Source: Ilyonectria destructans (lineage: Eukaryota > Ascomycota > Sordariomycetes > Hypocreales > Nectriaceae). Taken from it: a DNA stretch of 64,000 nt. How positions within the stretch are numbered: the stretch's first letter is position 1; each line of letters starts with the position of its first letter. The stretch covers positions 3,038,001 through 3,102,000 of the forward strand of contig JAHEWK010000005.1 in assembly GCA_020740775.1 (NCBI GenBank), read 5' to 3'. The notes beneath the pieces were generated by a model that was not told the DNA's origin, made no database searches, and was given only the letters and a program-made list of their open reading frames with translations. Below, one piece after another: positions 32,576 through 44,272 of this stretch. The position numbers were made by a program, and so were the translations under genes.

Positions 32576-33979
32576 GACGGCGGGGGAAGAAGTTCAAAGT
32601 CAGGGCGGATCTGTTCGTATCGTTTCGCGGGTTATTTATGCTACTTTTGTTGTTTAATCTTCACCGAGGAGCAGGCCGTTCTCATCTTCACCGAGGAGAG
32701 CGCGAAGCCAAATAGAGTGACGTAATCTTCGATGTAATCCAGTCAGCTTCCATTCGGACAGTAAAATGCACGTGACGGTCACGTGTGTATTATGTAAACT
32801 GCTGCTTGTTGTGGCTTAACAACCACAGCTCAGCTGCTGCTACAGCTACAGCCACAGTTACAGCCACAGTTGCAGGCTGTAAAAGAAGCCACTCTAGCAG
32901 TAACCAGAGTAACATCCAGGCCGAGCTGAAAGTTACGAACTTTTTAGAGGAACTACGGAGATATGTTTTTGGAAAATTTTGCTGTAACTGGGTTTTATTG
33001 TAATATACATACAACTGTTTTATTTACTTACTATTTACTATATTCTCTTTTGTGTGCACAAATTTCAGTGGAAGAGGCAGAATTTAGAGTGAGGGGAAAA
33101 TGGATTACATAGTACCAGCATGATCATCACGTGCATTTTACCGTCCGTGAAAGAAGCCCAGGGGCTGCTGCCCTGTGCGGTGGTTGTAGCCTCAGGCATC
33201 CAGTCCCTACAGCTAAACTGTTGGTGGGCGTATGTCACAGCCGTATTTACCCGGCGTCCCGGCTCACACCTAATTTGTAAGGCAATCACCGACATCCATG
33301 ACCCACATGAAGGCATGAGTCTCTCGCCCCTTAACTTAGGTAGCTACCTAGTCAGACTTATTGTCAAGTGGTCAAAGAAGTGTGTATTGTGGTGACTACT
33401 ACTAGCTAGCTAGGCGAGGGAATTGGGGCCCGTATGACGTCCCGGCTGCTTAAGACCACAGCCGCCGTAGGCGGCCGTGGCCTTCCTTCAGCACTTATCA
33501 ACACATGCGTAAACTCTCAGTTCAACACATACCTACACTTCATCAATACACATCGTTGACCTCACAACATGTATGAAGGGACCCTAGTTCGAGTGGGCAC
33601 TCCGGAACAAGCTCCGGTTGCATGAGAACTGCTTAGTAGCTCACTGGCAAGCTCCGATACTGAACTTAATTGCGTGTGCGTTGCTGTTACAAGATGACTC
33701 AAAAGGATGAATCCCACACGAAGCAACTTGCATTCAAGCAGATGCCTAGGTTGCCATCGTCTATACTCCGTTAGATAGATTACTTTATTGGGTCAAATTA
33801 GCAAATATCCACATAACTTCAAGACACCCGGTTTTGTTGAAACACAATCCACACCAGCAAAAGTGTGGACACCCATACTAATACTGTGTGAACTGTGATA
33901 TATATGCCTGGGCCCTTCAACAAATTTATTCGGCGAATTTCTACAAAGTGCAGGGCAGTGAGATCTCTTGAGGCTCTAG
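32576..33979. other. Intergenic with a short CAG/CTACAG-rich tract
   Basis: A degenerate run of CTACAG/CCACAG hexamers lies at about 32826-32876. A second copy of the dispersed repeat is at 33541-33569. Otherwise nothing was recognised. Confidence 0.4.
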
Positions 33980-35230
33980 TTACGTCTCCTCCTTTGTATC
34001 AACAAGATCAGTGGCGTGAACGGCCGGGAGGCGATGACCAACCATGCCAGTCCCCTTCACAAGTTGCCTTATTTCAGCTTCCTCTTCGTCGGTCAACTGC
34101 ATGTTAAGAGCACCCCAATTTTCCTCCAGATACTTCATCTTCCTCGTACCAGGGATTGGGATGACCTCGTCGCCTTGCTTCAACAACCAAGCAAGAGACA
34201 ACTGAGACGTTGTGCAACCCTTCTTATCGGCGAGAGCCTTGAAATCTTTGACTAGCTTGACATTTGCGTCTCTGTTCTCCTGCTGAAATCGTGGGAAAAA
34301 AGCTGGGCGCATATCTTTCTTGTCTCCCCCCACATCATTGTTAGAGAATGTCTCGGTCAGCAGGCCCCGTCCAAGGGGCGAGTATGCCACCAGAGACACA
34401 CCCAGTTCTCTGCAAGTATCAAGCATGTTTGTCCCAGCAGGACCCTCAACGTCAAGCACAATAGGAGAGTACTCCATCTGAACCGCGGCAACAGGGGCGA
34501 TCTTGCAAGCTCGGCGGAGAGTGGTCGAGCTCACCTCCGAGAGTCCGATATTTCGGATCTTGCCTTCCCTAATTCGCAGTCAGTGAGTGCTAAGCCTAGA
34601 ATTCAGGGGTCCATCTTACTCCTTAAGCTTAGCCAAGGCCCTCATAGTCACCTCGATGGGCGTGTCAACGTTGGGACGGTGAAGGTAGTCTGTCAGTAGT
34701 GTTAGATATGTACGGTGATGCAGGGTATAATTGGGATGTTGAGATGCATTATATGGCTCTCCAATATTATTGAGGGGCTAGTGAGAGTCAAGAAATACTC
34801 ACAAATGTCGATGTAGTCAGTTTCAATGGCCTTGAGACTGGCTTCGCATGCCTCTCTGGTGTACTCAGCAGAGCTGTTGAAGACCTTGAACCCGGAGTCC
34901 TTGACCATTCCGAACTTGGTCGAAAGGAAAATCTTGTGTCGAAGTCCAGTACGCTTGAACCACTTGCCAATCAACACCTCATTATCGCCGTAGATGCTTC
35001 GGGAATTAATACATGTCCTTGCAATAGGAGAGAATGGTGTCATCTTACTCAGCACTATCCCAGTGGGTTATCCCCAGCTCAAACGCACGGTCAAGAATCT
35101 TGAAGCGCTCTTCATCGCTAGGTATGGCGCCGTAGCCTCCAGACATAGGGACGAGTCCGAGACCCATGGCTGGCACTTGGGGGCCATTTTTGCCCAGGGA
35201 ACGAAATGGAACGGACGAGGTAGACATCAT
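33980..35230 (-). CDS. Aldo-keto reductase (YakC-like AKR), 4 exons
   Basis: Exons on the minus strand are 35049-35230, 34803-34996, 34620-34689 and 33980-34568, giving 344 residues. The joins rebuild THWDSADIYGDNE (catalytic Asp and Tyr), IDIYYLHRPNVDTP (catalytic His region) and RNIGLSEVSSTTL. The C-terminal part has VQMEYSPI, LVAYSPLGRG and IPIPGTRK, the NADP(H)-binding signature of AKRs. Length fits the family. The enzyme should reduce aldehydes or ketones in the cytosol. It is divergent from a Zn2Cys6 gene (ATGs 528 bp apart), so that factor may control it. Native substrate cannot be told. Confidence 0.92.
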
Positions 35231-35758
35231 GGAGATGAAATGGCGGGCAAGCGTTTTTGACTGCTCTTAATGTGCAATAATGGTAAAAGGTTGATGGTGA
35301 GGATAGAATGTGTCCTGGAAGCAGGAGGTTGAGGACGCTTTATACCTGGCAGTTTCACAGGATCAACCGGAGAGCCACAGACTAATCTCTATCCGCCAAT
35401 GACTTCATGGAAATAACTCGTAAGAAAGTCGCATATCCACCCAATCGGTGCATTTTATCACGCCGGTGAGTAACATCCAGTCGTGATTATCCTAATTCGA
35501 CACCATCGCAGGTTTACGCATCCTCAATCACGAGGGTTTTGTGGACCCTGGCAACTCTAGCATCCTTGAGGCGCAGCCAATCAACTTGTGCAAAACCCGA
35601 GCACACCAATCATAGTCGATAAAGCTGCATTTCAGCGGGACCTGAACCTCCGTCACCTGCCTTAAACCAGCTCCACGGCTGCTGACTTGTCTTTAGCTGA
35701 GGATGATCCAGAGGTTGGACAATACCTGCAACTCACAACCATCTCACGCCACAACGCA
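35231..35758. promoter_or_regulatory. Divergent promoter, AKR and Zn2Cys6 gene
   Basis: The 528-bp region separates the two ATGs. No clear repeated CGG site was picked out by eye. Confidence 0.45.
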
Positions 35759-37506
35759 ATGCGCCGAGGCAATACGGCAGCAGATCCGGGGTTGGTTTCT
35801 CGCCCAAGAACGAAAAAGGCAAGCTCAGGCTGCCGTACCTGCAAGTAAGTGCTATCCCTTTGCTCACGGTGACATCATGGCTTATCTTGCCTAGGATCCG
35901 CAAGGTCAAATGCGATGAAGGTCGGCCCGCGTGCCACCGCTGTGTCTCAACCGGCCGTACGTGTGATGGCTACGGTATATGGGGCGGAGGGGACAATAGG
36001 CATCTCCAAGTCTCCGCTACTGGCCAAAACAATATCCCCGTCCCGCGAGTACCAGCTGTCATCTCTCCCCGCGTTTTGGACGCTGCCGAGAGAGACTGCT
36101 TCGAGTGGTTTACGCTTATTTCGGCAAAGAAGCTCCGGGGGCTTTTCGCTTCAGCTTTCTGGGACACACTAGTGTTGCAAGCAAGCTTTAATGAGCCGGC
36201 TGTGCTGCACGCGGTCCTTGCCCTCGGCTCCATGCAAAGACAAGAGATGGTGGAAGCCCGGGATGCAACAAGCGGACTCAGAGTCCCCGACGGCGAGGAG
36301 CAGTTCATGCTTCGCCAATACAGCAAAGCTATCAGCCACTTGGTCCCAGAATTACAGGCCAAGGTCCAGCCATCTGTTGACGCGGTTCTGTTAACTTGCC
36401 TCCTTTTTATCTTTCTCGAATTCATCCGAGGCCATTACAAGACTGCCCAAACTCATCTAAAGAATGGTCTGAAGCTTATTTATGAGACTGGTTCCTGCCC
36501 AAATGCGGCCAGTAAAGTCGGTGTCATCGTTAAATCATCCGGTCACCAGATCGACAAGGGCATACTGGAGGCCTTTTCAAGAATACAAGTGCAAGTCGAG
36601 CTTCTAAGACAGGTCAACCAGGATCCGCTCACGCATCTTCTAGTCGAACCGAAGCCCATAATTGGCACCTTCAAATCGATTGAACAGGCTAGAGACTCTC
36701 TTGATCCACTCATCAAGGAAGCGCTCGAGTTAAATGAACTTTGCCGTCGAAATGGAGATGATAAATCCGAGGGTTGCCATCTCGCGCTACTCTCCCGGCA
36801 ACAGCGTGTTCGCACCGGGCTCGATGCTTGGTCTAATACGTACTCTTTATCAACAGTCGCCATCGACACTACCATGTCTTTTATAGATAGCTTCGGCTAT
36901 AGGCTGCTGCGAGTTTACTACACTATGACACGGATAATGATGGAATCGGCGGTTGATCCAAGGTCGGAGACCGTGTTCGATAACTACACCAATGAATTCG
37001 CCTCTATTATAACTCAGGCTGATGGTTTACGTCGATCTATCTTATCGAATCCCGATCTTGGAGATCTACCACCTCATCGACCAGACATGCCCCAGTCCAT
37101 AGCGGATATGGGGTGGCTTCCACCGCTCTACTACACAGCACTGAAGTGTCGAGTTCGTCGACTCAGAGTACATGCAATTGAACTACTGAGATCAATGCCA
37201 CATCGGGAGGGTATCTGGGATGCCAACATGGCAGCACTTATTGCTCAAAATGTAATGGCGATTGAAGAGAGACGCTTATATGACCCATTTCCATTGCAGG
37301 ACCATTCTGATATCAGCAAGGTTTCAAATGGATGCAGTGGCCTTGTAACACTGATACCAGAGTCCTTTAGGATTCGAGATATCGAGATAGAGCTTCCAAA
37401 CAACCCCGTGGGGAACATTGGTTTGAAGTATCGGAAAAGGCGGGACAGTGGAGGTTGGGAAATCATTGAGAGGCAGTTTCCTAATTCGGTACCGATCCAG
37501 GCATGA
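35759..37506 (+). CDS. Zn2Cys6 transcription factor, probable AKR partner
   Basis: Two exons, 35759-35844 and 35895-37506, give 565 residues. The 50-bp intron interrupts the zinc cluster after SGCRTCK. The joined cluster has Cys at 25, 28, 35, 42, 45 and 52 (C-x2-C-x6-C-x6-C-x2-C-x6-C). Positions of about 85 to 500 follow the pattern of the DUF3468-type fungal regulators (ERDCFEWF, FWDTLVLQASFNEPAVLHAVLALGS, LLTCLLFIFLEFIRGHY). The reading frame is complete. Its divergent neighbour is an aldo-keto reductase, so local control is plausible but unproven. Confidence 0.88.
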
Positions 37507-38159
37507 TGCAAAAGGTAGAGAAAATTTCATTTGTTAACAACCTAAAATGATGGCCGTAGATAGTGAACATTACGGTCTACCTACCCGCGAAGGCATAAAT
37601 CAACTCGTACTGCAAGTTCGACACAAGGTAAAATGAATGTATTCAGGAAACGGTGCATCGGATATAGAGCTATGTCATGCCAGGAATCATGTTCTTCAAG
37701 CAGACGACCCGTGAACCTTTTAAATTCACCCTTCCATAGCTGCTGATCTAGTACCAAGTTCTCCCAAATGATAGCGCTCCCACAACCAAAACGGGATCAT
37801 CAGTGGCTCAGAGCGGTTTTCCGATCATGCACCAGAAGCTGTACTAGGTCTCGACCCCAATTAAAATCCACGAAAGGTTTGTATTTTATTTTGATTTCAA
37901 AAAAAATATTTAGAATGTTCAAATTTAAGAAAACAATCCACTGGCCAAGTTAAAAGCTATTTGTGTTCCAAGCATCGGCTTCGAATGCCTCAATTGTGGA
38001 AGATACCAACGTACTTCCAGGTTCCACAGCTAAATGAGTGAAAGTAAATACAAGAGTAACACGTCGGATTTCAGAACCCAAGAATTTGTTCCGAGAAACC
38101 CCCTTTCCAAATGAGTCGATTCTTCAGATTTAAATGTAAGGATTCATTCTACAAAGCCC
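37507..38159. other. Intergenic, AT-rich, nothing recognised
   Basis: The stretch lies between the 3' ends of two convergent genes. A/T-rich runs around 37870-37940 are the only notable feature. Confidence 0.45.
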
Positions 38160-38977
38160 CTATCCAGAGCAGTAGCCAACCTTGGAGGGCTCGCAGCCGT
38201 TGGAGCATCCATTGTACAAGACACAAGGATGATCAGCATCGGTGCAGACATTCTTCAGAGTAGCAGTGTCGCCGTAGTTGGAGTTGATGCCGACGATTTC
38301 CCCGCCATCGTAGGCCGTAGTGCCCTCCACATAGACGTTTCGCTGGCACTGCGAGCTGCAGTTACCACACGAGCGGTAGACCTTGCCGTAGTCCTCAGCG
38401 TAGAAGTTGATAATGTTGACAGTACCACAGCCGTTATGCTGGACAATCTTATCCGAGGCATGGTATGCGCCACCACCAATGATCCACGTCTCCTCTCCCT
38501 TCTTGTCGTTTTTCTGTAGATAGTAGTTAGCGAGGGTTGGATCTATTCGAACCGCGACGTAAAACTTACAATGGTGATAGCATCCTCGCAGACGTCTTCA
38601 AACCAAACAAATCTCAAGGTGCAGGGACCGTTGCAATGGACACCCTCCTGCTGGTTCTTACCAATGATGACATTCTGAAGAGTCGCACCGGCACCAAGAA
38701 GGAAGACTGCGTCAGCGTCGCCTGTATCATCCAATTAGCCACCTCCGAGTAGTCCAGACAGATTCTACTTACCGCCCTCTCCATCCGCACAAGCACCCGA
38801 GCCACGGTCAAACCTGGCCCAGCCACCGTCGTAGACAGTACCAGCGGGGACTGTGATAACCTTCGAGTTAGTTTTGGTGGAAGTCGCCGTGGGAACGCCA
38901 CCCTCGTATCCCAAGCAGGCCATGGCGGCGGGGATAAGGCCCATGGCCACTACACCAAGGTGTTTAGCGAAAACCAT
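38160..38977 (-). CDS. PL3 pectate lyase, secreted, 3 exons
   Basis: Exons on the minus strand are 38773-38977, 38570-38721 and 38160-38513, giving 236 residues. The first ~20 residues ([20 protein letters not shown]) are a signal peptide. The rest has PL3 features: GADGEGG-like [54 protein letters not shown] and the terminal [18 protein letters not shown]. The many Asn-rich turns fit the right-handed beta-helix. The enzyme cleaves de-esterified polygalacturonate by beta-elimination in the apoplast, with Ca2+. It lies between the two halves of the broken rhamnosidase gene, so pectin-related genes are grouped here. Length is normal and no defect is visible. Confidence 0.93.
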
Positions 38978-41369
38978 GTTGATTAAGGCTCCGAGGTATT
39001 TCAGGAAGGAGTTGTAATAAGGTTTAAAGCCTAATGTCGAGACTTTAACGTTTGCTAATGATGATGAGATCTCGCCGGCAACTCAAATTTGCAGCAAGAT
39101 ATTGCTGTATAAATATATTTTAGTCCTGGAACTCGCAAACTAGCTCGCTCTTGCTACCTGTATCAATGATTGATGGAAATTACTCGGGAAGACGGATCCC
39201 AACTATCTTGCGGGTCACATAGCTGTAATCCGAGGGTCCGAGATCCAAATACGTCTGTTTATGGCCTTCCCAGCCTGGGAGAGGCAGGGCTGAACATTCA
39301 ACGGCATGAATTTGTTTCATGTTGAGAGATGTTTGTCATGCTGTCCCTCCAATCGAAGCGTCGGAAGCTGTCATCTGCTGTCCCCTGCCCATGCTTAATG
39401 CTGTTTGCCACGGGGTACGTCGACCTGAAGCGGAAATTGATCCCCATTCAGTTACGCGGATACATCTTAGTCGTGGGATTCCGAATCCGACGATGCGATG
39501 CCAGGCAGGGGTTGAGTGACTGGGCTGTAACTGAGTAAGGTTAATATTTAGGTTACTTGATCAGGCTCATTATCCGCACCAACAGCACCCTCTGAATACG
39601 CGGGTAGCATTGAGGCAGTGGCTAGTTATCTGATGGATCGTAGGGTTACGTTGCAGCCTTTTGTGAGTCTAGCTGAAACAGCAGCGGAGGCCAAGAGCCG
39701 ATTGCCTAATTCGATCGACATGGATTGCGGGGAACGTTTTCATAAATCGAAATCAGGAGAAGATCGGATGACGCGGTATAATTTATTCCCGCATTAGCTC
39801 CATATGCCACCAGGAAATCGTCAGCAAATTTTCGGTAACAGGGCGATGCGCAAGAAATGGATCACCAGGTCACATCACACTCGCCTCGCCAGGAATCCTA
39901 ATTCTCCCTCCAACCGCAGGCATAAGTTTGGTACTGCAGCTGGGAGCACGGAACCCTACCTGGTGGCAAGAGTAACAACAAGGGGAATGTCCATCAATAC
40001 GGTCAAGGGTTGGTTTCACTACATACAGTTCCCATAAACTTCGAGTAAAGCGGAAACTGGCAGGAGAATAGTTGGAGCTAGTGGCCAAGCACCTGCCTCG
40101 TTACAGCGCCTGCGATATCTGAAGCTTCACTTGGCGGAAATCTATGTATAAATGCCATGGTACGAAACTTAGCTCGAGGGAGGGCGGTGAAAGAAGCCGA
40201 GCGTTAATATCCAGGTTGCCACAGAGCATGGATCAATGGTACGGTTAAATGACCCCTCCGTCGACCCACCGAGGAGACCTTGTTGCGACTTTCCCTTGCC
40301 CCAAATGGCCGAGTTTAGAGGGCTGTGAAGTGCTACCACATCGGCAATTTGCACCTCTCTAGGCCAGTCTGGACCTCTCTACGTAGTCAATCGAGCAGCA
40401 GCGAGTTGTGTTTGCAAAAGAATAAGAGCTGCCGTCTCATGACTGCTATGGCCGGCTGTTGCTCGTTGAAAAGCCATGATTGCAAACGGAGTCCTTTAAC
40501 CCGATCACTCGGGCCATCCGGGTCAAGACTAAACAGGCTCCGTTAGTGTAGAGACGACCCAGAACATCGGGAGCGTTCCAAAACTAGGAAGCATCGGAGA
40601 CTTACCACACAGGTGAACCCAGCTCCGCATTGTCAAAAGGATGTCTCCGCGTGAATGATGGCCCTAATAACAAAGATCCAGGGGGGAAATGATGGAGTTT
40701 ATTCACCCGAGTAGTCACAGGGCAACATACATGATCCATCCGGAAATTCCGGGGTTCAATTTCCCACTCATCAGCTCTCCCGCGCGCTAGGATCCGGGGA
40801 AAATCAGTATCTCAGCTTCCCTGGCTATTCTCGGCCCTTGATAGGACGCTTTCGCCCCGCTCTAGCGCAAATTGAGAGGCCAAGCCGGGTCGAGATCTAC
40901 TCGTCTAGAACGAACTGCCATCGCGTGCGGAAAACCCGTGATGATGCAGTCTTCAATCGCGGAGGACCCGGGATGGAACCAGAACTGTGCGTATGCCTGT
41001 CGTCTCCGTCAGCGTCGCCTTCCTGGCAATAAAGATAGAAGGTCTAACTCCGACGCTTCAACGTGTGTGTTCTTCGCTAAATTCAGTCTTTGGATGGTAA
41101 GCATCGGGGAAAGCCACAAGAAATGCCAGAGCAGAATAGGCCATGCTTAGCCTGAACACTTCACTTTGATTGCTCGGCTTGCCTCTGATCCAGCCTTCGG
41201 CGTAGCTCTGTCCGAAATCCCACCACATTACCGAAAGCTTCATGGCAATTAAGTGCGGCATCTGCATCTCGTATTGCTAACCTACTACTAATATAAGATG
41301 TAGGGGCGTCTTTGAGGTGAGGGTCTGGGTCAAGGAGAGCTATCACGGCCACTTGCTCCAGGTTCAGCC
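38978..41369. other. Intergenic, 2.4 kb, no gene supported
   Basis: All frames were scanned by eye. Short frames (for example near 39319-39538 and 41058-41352) have no family features. The right end should hold the former promoter of the GH78 gene. Confidence 0.45.
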
Positions 41370-42085
41370 ATGGGCTTCAGCACTGTCTTCTGGCTTCTCC
41401 AACTCTCCCTCGCCTCGGCGGCGACGTTGGACGATAGATCCCGCACATACTCTGATTCCAGTGTGTTTCGCCCCGTCGGAATAGCAGCCGGAACCGGATA
41501 CTCGTCTGAAACGTCGACTGTGAAAATTTTCAAGCTGAATTCGGCATCCTCCTTCGCCTCAATCGACTGCGGCACTGAGCGCGCTGGGTGGGCCTTTTTT
41601 TTTTTTTTTTTGAAGTCTTGACGGTTGATCGCTTGCTTCAAATGGAAATCAAGTACAGCGACGAAGCATTTCCCGACCTACTGCTTTCGGGTTCGGATGG
41701 ACCATTTACGTTCAACGTGGGCCAGGCAATCACATTTCGAGCCGAAACATTCAACATCACAAAACCTGGGCGCTACAGTTCGTTTCTATTGGAAGGAGGA
41801 CAACGGTGGCAGTCTATCCAGCTTCTTAACGCTGGCCCCATTACCTTTCGAATCGTGGGACTGAAGGCTAGCATTACCACCGTCGAGCCGGAAGAGCTCC
41901 AGGGTGAATTCTCCTGCAGCGATGATGTCCTGAACGAGATATAGAACCTCGGTGCGCGAGCCACAGCCACGTCATGTGTGGATAGGGGATCTCAGCGCGC
42001 GGTGTGGGAGGTTGACTCGAAGTTGGGAGCGCACGTCGCCAACGAACGGCCGGCTCAAACAACAAAGACTATTGGTTTCGAAAGC
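41370..42085 (+). pseudogene. GH78 alpha-L-rhamnosidase, 5' part, broken
   Basis: The fragment starts at a good ATG with a signal peptide (MGFSTVFWLLQLSLASAAT) and follows the N-terminal domain of fungal GH78 enzymes: SFASIDCGTERAGW, MEIKYSDEAFPDLL, FRAETFNITKPGRY, GGQRWQSIQLL and NLGARATATSC. A run of 17 T at 41595-41611 shifts the frame, and TAG at 41942-41944 replaces the Trp of the expected NEIWNLGAR. Family sequence ends at GFES (42085), exactly where the piece at 18997 on the minus strand takes up. The intact product would be secreted and act on rhamnosides. Confidence 0.85.
41595..41611. repeat. Poly-T run of 17 in a coding relic
   Basis: Seventeen consecutive T sit where relatives code a short Phe-Phe stretch. 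Expansion of the run broke the frame of the GH78 relic. Confidence 0.9.
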
Positions 42086-43135
42086 CTCAACAGACCGGTA
42101 CCCAACGCCACAGACGGCATGATTGTTCATAATACTAAATTACCAGTTATAGGTAGAAGAGCGTGTGCTGAATAAATAATCATTCTCTCAATTAGTTTCT
42201 TCTGTCCTCAATTTTCTCAGCTCACTGGCATATACCTAGTACGTTCTGCTTCCGAATTCAGCCCCTGGTCGCGGTTTGATGCGGAAACTACAACCCTCTG
42301 AGTTTCGAAAGTAGAAGATGATGCGGTGACAGGGACCTCGCCACGGGCAGAGGCTCCGGAATAGCTGCGATACCGATCCCCAAATATTTCAGTAGAGGCC
42401 CAGGAATCCATAGAGCCAAAGCGTAGGGAGCGTCAATTTGCAGGTCCACAAGAAAGGTGAGGCGATTGGATTTTCGGCCAGCGCCAGGACGCGATCACCG
42501 GCCCGATGCAACATCAATCGGCGACAGACCACGACAACAGGATGAGCGAGAGCTATAGCTTACGGTGCTCCGTGTGGGCAGGGGTCGAGATTCACCGCAA
42601 GACTTCAGGGTGCGGATTCCCTGTCTCCCGAGGCCCAAGACACGGGATTCGGTCACGATTTCCAAGCTTATTGGATGTATGTTTCCCTGACTTGTCTACC
42701 TAGCTGAAAGAAGTAACCGAGCATGAGAACAATCGCCCGTTTCGTGACCAAGCAAGATATGATCGGCGGCTGACGATGGGATTAAGGCGACCCACTGACA
42801 GTACGGTACCAGCTCGGTTACCATCTACGGTTTAGCGGTACATTGTCAAATCCGCGGTTTGAGATACGGACTCCGGAGGACCCTCCACCACGAACTCCGA
42901 AAATACAATATCCTATCTATCAACATGACGTACCTTGGCATTTAAAACTGGCATCAAAACCGTTTTTTAGGATCTCAATTTTCAATATAAATGCAGCACT
43001 GTCTGCAGCTTTCCCTCCATGCCCTGACACTCTTCATGTTTACCGCAGCATTTCTTTGAGCACCCTCATCCTCTTGAACCAAGACACGCACACTAATCTA
43101 TCTCCAAATATTCCTCTTTTCACACGACGGCAGAG
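42086..43135. other. Intergenic beyond the GH78 break
   Basis: GH78 similarity stops at 42085. No gene was recognised until the SDR. Confidence 0.4.
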
Positions 43136-44272
43136 ATGTCTTCACGTGAGAAGTTGGATAAAAAGCGGGTTGCAGATGCGCAGTCAATTCCCTCAAAAGA
43201 CATGGACCGTTTGCCCGAGAACTTTGGCCCAGTCTTCTTCCAAAATCAGTTCCGGACCAGAATCGAGCTACCAACTAGAGATATGTATCCGGGAGTGGAG
43301 GGGAAATGTGCCATCGTCACGGGATCCAACACTGGTCTGGGCTTTGAATCAGCCAAGCAACTCCTGTCTCTTGGCCTGTCGCATCTGGTTTTGGGTGTGA
43401 GATCACTCGAAAAAGGCGAGCAAGCTGCTTCCAAGCTTCGTCTTGTCAACACTAGTGCGAAGGTTGAGGTCTATCAGCTGGACATGGAATCATATGAATC
43501 TATCCAAGCCTTTGTCCGCAAGTGCCAAGAGGACCTTTCGCATATCGATATCGTCATCCTGAATGCCGGTCTCTCCCCCCTGCAATTTGTCATCATCCCT
43601 GGAACGGGCCATGAGAAGACCATACAGGTCAATCACATCAGCACAGTACTTTTGACTCTTCTCTTCCTTCCAGTCTTGAAGAATAAGTCAAAGGGCCCAG
43701 AACCGCCGCGAATTACCATTGTCAACTCTGTCATGGCTCATCTATGCAAGGTGCCCAATAAAAGCCAACGGCCATTTTTACCCTCGTTCGACGATACATC
43801 TATCACTCCATGGAACCCTGAGGAGCGATATGGCGTGTCTAAATTGCTTCTTCAGCTCTTCATCGTCAAGCTTGCCGACTACGTCAGTCCAGACGACGTT
43901 ATCATCAACATGGTCGACCCAGGCCTCACCAAAGGCACGGACCTGGCACGCGGCGTCAAGGGAGCTACTGCCATCGCCGCAAAGATGTTCTTCTCCATTG
44001 CAGGAAGGCCTGTGGAGAGAGGAGCGGCAACCTACATCGACGCTGCCTTGGGACATGGTAAAGAGTCTCACGGTTGCTTCCTCATGAACTGCAGAATTGC
44101 CCCGTAAGTAAAGGTTCGCTCGGAACCCGTTTTGGAATTATTGCTGACAAAATTTAGTCTAGCTCGCTGGTACTACACTGACGGAGAAGTGCTGACGGAT
44201 CTGATTTGGACCGAGACACTCCATGAACTCAGTTTCGCTGATGTTCAGCAGATTCTAAAATCTACACACTAA
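43136..44272 (+). CDS. Short-chain dehydrogenase/reductase, 2 exons
   Basis: Exons 43136-44103 and 44158-44272 give 360 residues. The Rossmann glycine motif is TGSNTGLG at residues 62-69, followed by NAG at 143-145 and the catalytic set Ser198, Tyr232, Lys236 (RYGVSK). This is the classical retinol-dehydrogenase-like SDR layout common in fungal clusters. The second exon adds LARWYYTDGEVLTDLIW, the usual C-terminal helix. The enzyme should oxidise alcohols or reduce ketones with NAD(P)(H). Substrate is unknown. It has an AT-rich 3' flank and is not obviously tied to a neighbour. Confidence 0.92.

Noticed and set aside
40700..40800. Possible tRNA T-arm (GGTTCAATTTCCC-like) near 40750
   Set aside because: No matching acceptor, D-arm or anticodon arm could be folded around it.
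17144..42085. Two independent GH78 paralogues, each truncated
   Set aside because: Not fully excluded, but the parts do not overlap and fit in phase at the same four bases, which favours one split gene.
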